From NCBI GenBank assembly GCA_034178815.1, contig JAXFQS010000156.1, positions 1 to 5,609 on the forward strand: a DNA stretch of 5,609 bases, read 5' to 3'. This document shows positions 1 through 5,242 of this stretch, one piece after another; position 1 is the first letter of the stretch; each line of letters starts with the position of its first letter. The position numbers and the translations under genes were made by a program. Origin of the DNA: JAXFQS01 sp034178815 (GTDB lineage: Bacteria; Verrucomicrobiota; Kiritimatiellia; RFP12; DVOR01). The notes below the pieces were generated by a model. The model ran no database searches and was not told the DNA's origin. It saw only the letters and a list, made by a program, of their open reading frames with translations.

Positions 1-40
1 TAGGCAGGATGGAGGGGAGAGGGTAGGTAGGATGGGGGGG
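1..40 (+). repeat. Imperfect 17-bp direct repeat, purine-rich
   Basis: Positions 1-17 and 24-40 are two copies of a 17-bp unit (TAGGCAGGATGGAGGGG and TAGGTAGGATGGGGGGG) that differ at two positions, with a 23-bp period. The stretch is almost purely purine on the + strand. It touches the window edge, so more copies may lie to the left. No function is evident. It could be a short tandem repeat or part of a regulatory or G-rich structure upstream of the promoter. Confidence 0.6.
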
Positions 41-70
41 CGGTGGTGCGCAGGTTCGGGGGAAGTTCTC

Positions 71-97
71 GGGTTGGAATGGGTTGCCCGGGCGGGG
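71..97 (+). other. Candidate G-quadruplex motif upstream of promoter
   Basis: Four G-runs (71-73, 81-83, 90-92, 94-97) are separated by loops of 7, 6 and 1 nt, which fits the usual G3+N1-7 pattern. The motif ends 13 bp before the -35 box. Part of it (CCCGGG) can also pair with itself, and the whole region is G-rich, so the match may only reflect composition. This is a sequence pattern, not evidence that a quadruplex forms. Confidence 0.35.
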
Positions 98-110
98 CGG
101 CGGAATGGCG

Positions 111-139
111 TTGAGTTTCGCCCTTAATTATGGTATAGT
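111..139 (+). promoter_or_regulatory. Sigma70-type promoter with extended -10
   Basis: A -35 box TTGAGT (111-116) and a -10 box TATAGT (134-139) are separated by exactly 17 bp. The -10 is directly preceded by TGG (131-133), which fits an extended -10 element. The predicted transcript start is near 146, giving a leader of about 25 nt before the ATG at 171. The AT-rich patch at 121-160 stands out from the G-rich DNA on its left. As no other promoter or terminator is seen further right, this is the likely promoter of the whole gene block. Confidence 0.65.
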
Positions 140-160
140 GCGGACATTCGTTTTTCGATT

Positions 161-166
161 GAGGAG
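161..166 (+). promoter_or_regulatory. Ribosome binding site of the malic enzyme
   Basis: GAGGAG lies 4 nt before the ATG at 171. It decides the start: the longer in-frame reading from the ATG at 84 would begin upstream of the promoter and has no such site. The 29 extra residues of that reading do not look like a malic enzyme N-terminus. Confidence 0.75.
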
Positions 167-170
167 AAGT

Positions 171-1490
171 ATGAATCCTGCGCTGATTTACCACAGAGAC
201 CCGGTTCCGGGAAAGATTGCCATCGAGTTGACCAAGCCCTGCTGCACGGCGGAGGATTTGTCGAACGCCTATACGCCGGGCGTCGCGCAGCCTTGTCTGG
301 AGATTAAACGGGATGTCGCGTTGGTCAACACCTATACGGGCCGGGGCAATGCCGTCGCGGTCGTTTCCGATGGTACGGCGGTGTTGGGGCTGGGCAACAT
401 CGGGCCCGAGGCGGGGCTGCCTGTGATGGAGGGCAAAGCAGTGCTCTTCAAGCATTTCGCTGACATCGACGCCTACCCCATCTGCCTTGGAAAGGTGCGC
501 GGGCCCGACGGTAAAACCGATGTTCGCAAACTCGTTGAAGTCGCCGAAACCCTCGAACCCACCTTCGCCGGAATCAATCTTGAAGACATCGGCGGGCCGG
601 CTTGCTTCGCCGTCGAAAGCCAGCTCAAAGAGCGTATGGGCATACCCGTCTTCCACGACGATCAGCACGGTACCGCCATCATCTCCTTCGCCGCCATCCT
701 CAACGCCCTCAAACTCGTCGGCAAACGCCCCGAGGAGGCACGCGTCGTCATCAACGGCGCTGGCGCAGCGGGCATCGGGTGCGCCGAGTTCTACATCCGC
801 GGAGGCGTGCGCCGCGAACACATCGTCGTCTGCGACTCCAAGGGCGTCATTCGCGCCGACCGCCCCGGTCTCACCCCGGAAAAGGCCCGTCTCGCCACCA
901 GCCTCGACCTCCATACCCTTGCCGACGCGCTCAAGGGTGCTGATGTGTTTATGGGCCTCTCCGTGCCCAAGGCCGTCACCCCCGAAATGGTTCGCTCCAT
1001 GGCAGCCGACCCCATCCTCTTCGCCATGGCCAATCCCACCCCCGAAATCTATCCCGACGAAGCCCTCGCCGCCGGTGCAGCCGTCGTTGGAACCGGTCGC
1101 TCGGACTTCCCCAACCAGGTCAACAATGTGCTCGGCTTCCCCGGAATCTTCCGCGGAGCCCTCGATTCCGGGGCACGGCAAATCACCGAAAATATGAAGA
1201 TGGCCGCCTCCCTCGCGCTCGCCGAACTCGGCGAAATGCCCGTATCCCCGGACGACAAGGCTATCCTCGCCACCGCCTACCCCAAAGAGGCCCAAGCGGG
1301 CGTGTTCGATGGCGAAAATCCCCTCAAACGCACCTATGTCATCCCCAAACCCTTTGACCCCCGCGTCGTCCCCCATGTCGCGCGAAAAGTAGCCGAGGCG
1401 GCTATCTCCGAGGGCGTTGCGACCCTGCCCGTCCCCGACCTCGATGCCTACGAAACAGCCGTCAGAGCGCGCATCGCCAGCCGTCGCTAA
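171..1490 (+). CDS. Malic enzyme, short NAD(P)-dependent form
   Basis: This 439-residue protein decarboxylates malate oxidatively to pyruvate and CO2 with reduction of NAD(P)+, using a divalent metal, in the cytoplasm. The N-terminal catalytic domain shows the AYTPGVA motif with the proton-donor Tyr34, and MEGKAVLFK with the catalytic Lys89. The 55-residue Tyr-Lys spacing matches my recollection of E. coli MaeB. Metal ligands are Glu138 and Asp139 in NLEDIGGP and Asp164 in FHDDQHGT. The Rossmann domain has GAGAAGIG at 196-203 followed by VVCDSKG, and the C-terminal half keeps AMANPTPEI and GRSDFPNQVNNVLGFPGIF. The phosphotransacetylase-like domain that makes MaeB about 760 residues long is absent, so this is the short bacterial form. 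NAD versus NADP preference cannot be read safely. The start is set by the ribosome site at 161-166. It is the first gene of the block, 9 nt before scpA. Codon choice changes sharply near residue 90. Confidence 0.96.
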   Translation: MNPALIYHRDPVPGKIAIELTKPCCTAEDLSNAYTPGVAQPCLEIKRDVALVNTYTGRGNAVAVVSDGTAVLGLGNIGPEAGLPVMEGKAVLFKHFADIDAYPICLGKVRGPDGKTDVRKLVEVAETLEPTFAGINLEDIGGPACFAVESQLKERMGIPVFHDDQHGTAIISFAAILNALKLVGKRPEEARVVINGAGAAGIGCAEFYIRGGVRREHIVVCDSKGVIRADRPGLTPEKARLATSLDLHTLADALKGADVFMGLSVPKAVTPEMVRSMAADPILFAMANPTPEIYPDEALAAGAAVVGTGRSDFPNQVNNVLGFPGIFRGALDSGARQITENMKMAASLALAELGEMPVSPDDKAILATAYPKEAQAGVFDGENPLKRTYVIPKPFDPRVVPHVARKVAEAAISEGVATLPVPDLDAYETAVRARIASRR

Positions 1491-1499
1491 TACCTGCGG

Positions 1500-2315
1500 A
1501 TGCAACCTCAGACGCTCGAGAACCTCACCGACGACTACAAAGTCGCCCTGGATGTCTTCGAGGGGCCGTTAGACCTCTTGCTCTACCTCATCAGAAGGGA
1601 AGAACTCGACATCTACGACATCCCCATCGAGCGCATTACCCGTCAATACCTTGACTACCTTGAACTCATGCGCCGCCTAGATCTCAGCGTCGCCGGCGAG
1701 TTCCTCGTCATGGCATCCACGCTGATGATGATCAAGAGCCGTATGCTCCTGCCCGTCGAATCCAGAGCCGCAACAGAGGACGAAGACGAAGAATGGGTCG
1801 ACCCCCGCCTCGACCTCGTGCGCCAACTCGTCGAATACAAGAAGTTCAAGGATTCCGCCTATAATTTGATGCGTCGGGAGGCTTTGCGCAGCGAGTGCTT
1901 CGCCTATGGAGGCGAAATTGTTGTCGAGCGCGAACGCCCCGAGGTTGGGCAGTTGCTCGGGGATGTCGGGTTGTTTGACCTGCTCTCCGCATTTCAGGAA
2001 GTCCTCAACCGGACCGCAGTCGTACCGCTGGGCCACCTCGAACCTATTCGTTGGACTATTCCTGACAAAATGCGGCAGATTATCGCTCAGGTGCAAGCCC
2101 GGGCAGCCATACGCTTCTCGTCGATCTTTCCCGAGAATGCCCAGCGCGGCGAGGTAATCGTCACCTTTATCGCCTTGCTCGAACTCTTGCGGTTGAGGCA
2201 TGTCAATGCTACCCAGGACGCCACATTCAAGGAAATTGTCATCGAGCCTATACCCGAGAGCGTACCCGATTCGCACCTGCCCCTGCCCGACTTTTCTACG
2301 GAGTGGCAATCATGA
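1500..2315 (+). CDS. scpA: Segregation and condensation protein A (kleisin)
   Basis: ScpA is the kleisin that bridges the heads of the SMC dimer and, with ScpB, forms the bacterial condensin that organises and segregates the chromosome. The 271-residue protein has the family N-terminus (DVFEGPLDLLLYLIRREEL at residues 18-36, then DIYDIPI), the helical hallmark EFLVMASTLMMIKSRMLLP at 67-85, and DPRLDLVRQLVEYKKFKDSA at 101-120. The C-terminal winged helix, roughly 180-250, contains VIVTFIALLELLRLRHV and binds the SMC head in known family members. An acidic run (EDEDEE) sits at 93-98. The start is the only ATG close to the conserved N-terminus, but no good Shine-Dalgarno precedes it, so translation may depend on coupling to the malic enzyme, which stops 9 nt upstream. 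Its stop codon overlaps the next start as ATGA (2312-2315). Confidence 0.96.
   Translation: MQPQTLENLTDDYKVALDVFEGPLDLLLYLIRREELDIYDIPIERITRQYLDYLELMRRLDLSVAGEFLVMASTLMMIKSRMLLPVESRAATEDEDEEWVDPRLDLVRQLVEYKKFKDSAYNLMRREALRSECFAYGGEIVVERERPEVGQLLGDVGLFDLLSAFQEVLNRTAVVPLGHLEPIRWTIPDKMRQIIAQVQARAAIRFSSIFPENAQRGEVIVTFIALLELLRLRHVNATQDATFKEIVIEPIPESVPDSHLPLPDFSTEWQS
2300..2303 (+). promoter_or_regulatory. Ribosome binding site deciding the start at 2312
   Basis: GGAG lies 8 nt before the ATG at 2312. An in-frame GTG at 2303 would add three residues, but it overlaps this site, so the ATG that overlaps the scpA stop is preferred. Confidence 0.6.
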
Positions 2316-2824
2316 AGCAAACCATCGAACTGACTTCCCTAGAAGCCGCCAAGACCAAAGCCTTGCTCTCTCCAGCGCTCTACGCTACTTTGCGCGGACT
2401 GCTTCGGGGACTATCCGCGCATCGTGCGGAGGCGGGCGTAGTGCTTGCGGCGACGCTTGAACTCGCCGAGGCGACTGTACAGGGTGTGATGCATCTTGTG
2501 TGCCGCGTGGAACCTGGTTCGTCTGAAGCCATTCCGCCGGAGGTCGTGGAGGATGGGCTTGAGGATATTCCTGCGCCTCTACGCCGTTCAATCGCGCCTT
2601 TCGCGGCGTTGCTGGATACGGTTTCCCCGGACTTGGCGGCACTTATCCGTTGCCGGGCGGCCTACCTTGAGGAGGGCGAAATCCAAACCGAGGAAATTCT
2701 GTTCAACCATCCGGCAACGGTTCGTCTGGGCAAGCGAAAAGTGGTGCTGGATCTTGCCGCTGAGGCGGACGATTCCGAGGTTCCCGGCGAAGGTCATTGC
2801 ACCTGCGGCGGGCATGGACGGTAG
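2312..2824 (+). CDS. Unrecognised 170-aa protein between scpA and scpB
   Basis: I do not recognise this family. The predicted protein is soluble, with no signal peptide or membrane segment. Residues 9-65 look largely helical and Ala/Leu-rich. A more acidic middle follows (VVEDGLEDIP), then another likely helix with LAALIRCRAAYLEEGE and a segment NHPATVRLGKRKVVLDLA that could form strands. The last residues, GHCTCGGHGR, carry a H-C-x-C-x2-H cluster (His162, Cys163, Cys165, His168) that could bind a metal. It starts inside the scpA stop (ATGA) with a good GGAG site and ends 5 nt before scpB, so it is probably made together with both condensin subunits. Its codon use and reading-frame fit look like a real gene. 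A role with the SMC complex is inferred from position only; it could equally be an unrelated passenger. Confidence 0.85.
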   Translation: MKQTIELTSLEAAKTKALLSPALYATLRGLLRGLSAHRAEAGVVLAATLELAEATVQGVMHLVCRVEPGSSEAIPPEVVEDGLEDIPAPLRRSIAPFAALLDTVSPDLAALIRCRAAYLEEGEIQTEEILFNHPATVRLGKRKVVLDLAAEADDSEVPGEGHCTCGGHGR

Positions 2825-2829
2825 GCTTC

Positions 2830-3816
2830 ATGGCACAGAAACCCGAAGAGATTCCTTTGCCCGTTGCGCAGAGCCTCCAGCAGGTGGTTGGCGCGCTTCT
2901 GTTCGGTTCAGATCGTCCTTTGAGCGTTCCGGACATACGGGCTTGCTTGCGCCAGACGGCCGAGAAGGACGACGACCCGACGGTCAAGTTCTACGCCAAG
3001 ACTGCCGAGCGCGAAGTACGCAATGCGATTGCCGGGATTGCCTCCGAACTCAAGCGGATTGGCATCGGTTTCGAGCTTGCGGAGACGGCCGCTGGGTGGC
3101 AGTTCCAGACGCAATCGGCTTCGGGCCGCTGGTTGCGCCAACTGCTCAAGGTTGCCCCATCGACGCGCCTGTCGCGTCCGACGCTTGAAACGCTTGCGAT
3201 TATAGCATACAGGCAACCCGTTTCCAAGTCTGAAATCGAATCTATCCGCGGCGTCCAGGTGGACTACATCGTCAAAATGCTGATGGAGTTGCACCTCGTG
3301 CGCATCGTAGGCAGGAGCGACCTTCCCGGGCGGCCATTCCTCTACGGCACAACCCCCTCTTTCCTTGAGTACTTCGGCCTGAAGAGCCTGTCTGAACTCA
3401 ACGAACTGGATCCGACGCTTCAGCGCTCCGACCCTGAAGAGCGGGCAGCCCGGCACAAGAAAGCGAAGAAGCCCGATCCGCCCGTGGTGCAGTCCGAGCT
3501 CCCCGAATCCTCTGCGCCGGAGCCTGCGGCGGAAACGCCCGATTCGCCCAAGCCAGAGCCTTTGCCCCCCCCTTCCGAACTTCCCTCTCTGGACGATCTA
3601 ACCGCCCAACTGGCCGATGAAGTGGCGGCCACCAATCGCCGCATCGATGCCATTGTCAACGGCGAAGACCTCAACGATTCGCCCTCCGATTCCGGTGAAG
3701 ATGCCGAAGATGAGACGGATGACTCCGATGGCGAGGACGAGGAAGATGAGGAGGATTTCGACGAGGACGACGAGGAGGATGATGAAGACGACGGGGACGA
3801 CGAGGATGGCGAATAG
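2830..3816 (+). CDS. scpB: Segregation and condensation protein B with acidic tail
   Basis: ScpB forms a dimer of double winged-helix proteins that binds the middle of ScpA in the SMC condensin complex. Residues 11-190 cover the family core: an N-terminal winged helix (SLQQVVGALLFGSDRPLSV), then the hallmark ETLAIIAYRQPVSKSEIESI with IRGVQVDYIV (about 120-148), and GRPFLYGTTPSFLEYFGL at 167-184. Family members are usually about 180-200 residues; this one has 328. The extra part is a charged and Pro/Ser/Glu-rich linker (about 200-250), a short likely helix (252-278), and a tail in which 32 of the last 39 residues are Asp or Glu. A TTG at 2797 is in frame but overlaps the previous gene, and the 11 added residues do not look like ScpB. 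ATG 2830, 5 nt after the previous stop, is therefore preferred, although only a weak TAGG precedes it. The end overlaps the next gene by 11 nt. Confidence 0.94.
   Translation: MAQKPEEIPLPVAQSLQQVVGALLFGSDRPLSVPDIRACLRQTAEKDDDPTVKFYAKTAEREVRNAIAGIASELKRIGIGFELAETAAGWQFQTQSASGRWLRQLLKVAPSTRLSRPTLETLAIIAYRQPVSKSEIESIRGVQVDYIVKMLMELHLVRIVGRSDLPGRPFLYGTTPSFLEYFGLKSLSELNELDPTLQRSDPEERAARHKKAKKPDPPVVQSELPESSAPEPAAETPDSPKPEPLPPPSELPSLDDLTAQLADEVAATNRRIDAIVNGEDLNDSPSDSGEDAEDETDDSDGEDEEDEEDFDEDDEEDDEDDGDDEDGE
3697..3813 (+). other. scpB: Low-complexity GA-rich DNA coding the acidic ScpB tail
   Basis: This stretch codes residues 290-328 of ScpB, nearly all GAN codons, which makes it a purine-rich imperfect GAN repeat. 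Shine-Dalgarno-like GAGGAGG occurs at 3748-3754 and again at 3772-3778, the second directly before two in-frame ATGs (3779 and 3782) of the following gene. Such repeats are prone to length change between strains. The antisense Ser-rich and hydrophobic readings across it are artefacts of the repeat. Confidence 0.7.
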
Positions 3817-5242
3817 TTCCGGCCGGGGAATGCCTGTCCGCGCCAAGAAGACCTACCCACTCAACCTCTTCCTCGAAGGCTCCGGCGTGCTGGTCGCGGG
3901 CGGCGGACGCGTCGGCCTGCGCAAGATAGAATCCCTCCTGGCTTCCGGAGCCCGCGTGCGTCTGGTCTGCCCCGAATGCGTCCCCGAGCTGGCCAGTCTA
4001 GCCGAGTCAGGCCAAATCGAGTGGATTCCCCGAGCCTTCGAGCCCGCCGACCTCGAAGGAATGCGGCTAGTCTTTGCCTGCACGGACAGTCGCGCCGTCA
4101 ACCGCCGGATACTCGCCGCCGCCCGAACCGCCCAAGTTCTCTGCTGCTGCGCCGACGGAAATTGGTCACAGGGCGACTTTACCACGCCCGCGATGATTCG
4201 CCGCGGCGACTTGCTGGTCGCCGTATCGACCAATGGACAATCTTGCCGCCGCGCCAAGGCCATCAAACAATCCCTCGCGCGGGAGATAGACACCTCCGGA
4301 ACCCTCTCCTTGGCAGCAATCGGGGTCGATCATACCCGCCTTTCCCTCTCGAAACTGTCCACCTTTCTCCCCGATTCCAACACACTTTCCGATCTCGCCG
4401 CCTGCCTCAAAGCCAGCCGCAGCGTGCACGAATTCGCCATTCTTTCCACCTGCAACCGCTTCGAACTGATAGCCCTCGCCGACACCTCGGCCCTAGAGAC
4501 CTCCCTTCTCCCCCGCCTCCTCCGATTGCCCCCCGAAGCCTACATCCTGCGCGGCCCCGAAGCCTTTGCCCACCTCGCCGAAGTCGCCGCTGGACTCCAC
4601 TCCCAGATTCTCGGCGAAGGCCACATTGCCGCCCAACTCAAGCAAGCCTTCGAGACCGCCGCCACGAACGGCTGGTCTCAAGCCCCGCTCAAAAGTCTCG
4701 CCAACCTCCTGCTCCGCGCCTCAAAGCAGATCCGCCAGACCTCAGCCCCGCTCCTTCAGGTCGACGAAATAGAGACTATCGCCCTCCAGTGGCTCGAAGC
4801 GCACCACCATCCCTGCAAGCGTCCCCTCGTTATCGGCGCCGGGCAACTCGGCCAGGCACTGGTTCGACTCCTCCTCGCCCGTGGAAACCCCGTCGCCTGG
4901 CTCTACCACACCCGCCGCCCCCAGCCGCTCCCGGGCGTCACCCTCCAGCCTATCAGCCAACTCCCCCGATTGCCATTCGCCCCCGACACCGTCTTCGGCG
5001 CAACCCGCACCCCCGAGCCCATCCACCTCAACCTCCCCGGACAAGTACCCTTCGTCGACCTCGGACTCCCACCCAACTTCCCCCCAGAAGTACACGCCAT
5101 CGGCCTCGACCAACTCAAAGACTGGCAGCGCGAACGCCAAGGAATCCTCCGCCAACTCGTCCCTCAGACCGCCCGAATCCTTGCCCCCTTCCTCACCGAT
5201 TATGCCCGCCTGATGGATGAACTCAACGGAGCCCCCCAATGA
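3806..5242 (+). CDS. hemA: Fused precorrin-2 dehydrogenase / glutamyl-tRNA reductase
   Basis: One continuous 478-residue frame joins two tetrapyrrole enzymes. Residues about 16-162 match the NAD-dependent precorrin-2 dehydrogenase of Met8/SirC/CysG-N: GVLVAGGGRVGLRK (27-40), FACTDSRAVN, Asp117 in CCCADGN at the place of CysG Asp104, and GDLLVAVSTNGQS with Ser141 near CysG Ser128. Residues about 167-478 match glutamyl-tRNA reductase: AIGVDH, the catalytic Cys216 in LSTCNRFEL (40 residues after His176, as in E. coli HemA), His256 in AHLAEVAAGL, GLHSQILGE, an NADPH loop VIGAGQLGQ (342-350) and FVDLGLP. It reduces Glu-tRNA to glutamate-1-semialdehyde, the first step of tetrapyrrole synthesis, and the dehydrogenase makes sirohydrochlorin. 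The usual C-terminal dimerisation domain of GluTR seems absent. The start is uncertain: 3806 has GGGGA 8 nt upstream and overlaps scpB by 11 nt; 3779, 3782 and 3830 are alternatives. The stop overlaps hemC as ATGA. Codons are strongly C-rich. Confidence 0.93.
   Translation: MANSSGRGMPVRAKKTYPLNLFLEGSGVLVAGGGRVGLRKIESLLASGARVRLVCPECVPELASLAESGQIEWIPRAFEPADLEGMRLVFACTDSRAVNRRILAAARTAQVLCCCADGNWSQGDFTTPAMIRRGDLLVAVSTNGQSCRRAKAIKQSLAREIDTSGTLSLAAIGVDHTRLSLSKLSTFLPDSNTLSDLAACLKASRSVHEFAILSTCNRFELIALADTSALETSLLPRLLRLPPEAYILRGPEAFAHLAEVAAGLHSQILGEGHIAAQLKQAFETAATNGWSQAPLKSLANLLLRASKQIRQTSAPLLQVDEIETIALQWLEAHHHPCKRPLVIGAGQLGQALVRLLLARGNPVAWLYHTRRPQPLPGVTLQPISQLPRLPFAPDTVFGATRTPEPIHLNLPGQVPFVDLGLPPNFPPEVHAIGLDQLKDWQRERQGILRQLVPQTARILAPFLTDYARLMDELNGAPQ
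5228..5231 (+). promoter_or_regulatory. Ribosome binding site of hemC
   Basis: GGAG lies 7 nt before the ATG at 5239, inside the end of the preceding gene. The layout (GGAG followed by an ATGA stop/start overlap) is the same as at the junction near 2312 and supports translational coupling. Confidence 0.6.

Noticed and set aside
2..126. Open + strand frame from the left edge to the TAA near 126, possible tail of an upstream gene
   Set aside because: The reading is Gly/Arg-rich low complexity from a G-rich repeat, overlaps the promoter boxes, and shows no recognisable domain end.
84..170. N-terminal extension of the malic enzyme from the ATG at 84
   Set aside because: It starts upstream of the -35/-10 boxes, has no ribosome site matching GAGGAG at 161-166, and adds 29 residues with no family resemblance.
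1860..1865. Perfect TATAAT inside scpA as an internal promoter
   Set aside because: No acceptable -35 box lies 16-18 bp upstream and there is no TG extension; a chance hexamer across Ala-Tyr-Asn codons.
1677..2309. Long antisense open frame opposite scpA
   Set aside because: It lies wholly against a clear kleisin gene, shows no domain of its own, and is explained by the high GC content and codon bias of scpA.
2797..2829. TTG start that would lengthen ScpB by 11 residues
   Set aside because: It overlaps the Cys/His tail of the previous gene, and the added residues do not match ScpB N-termini; ATG 2830 fits better.
3819..3826. CCGGCCGG palindrome between the scpB stop and the next gene as a terminator
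   Set aside because: It is too short, has no loop and no T-run, and lies within the start region of the fusion gene.
3420..3860. Antisense Ser-rich frame, and a hydrophobic antisense frame at 3598-3846 resembling a membrane segment
   Set aside because: Both are mirror readings of the GAN repeat that codes the acidic ScpB tail.
3976..5220. 414-residue + strand frame rich in Pro and Arg inside the fusion gene
   Set aside because: It is an out-of-frame shadow kept open by the C-rich codons; all catalytic motifs lie in the other frame.
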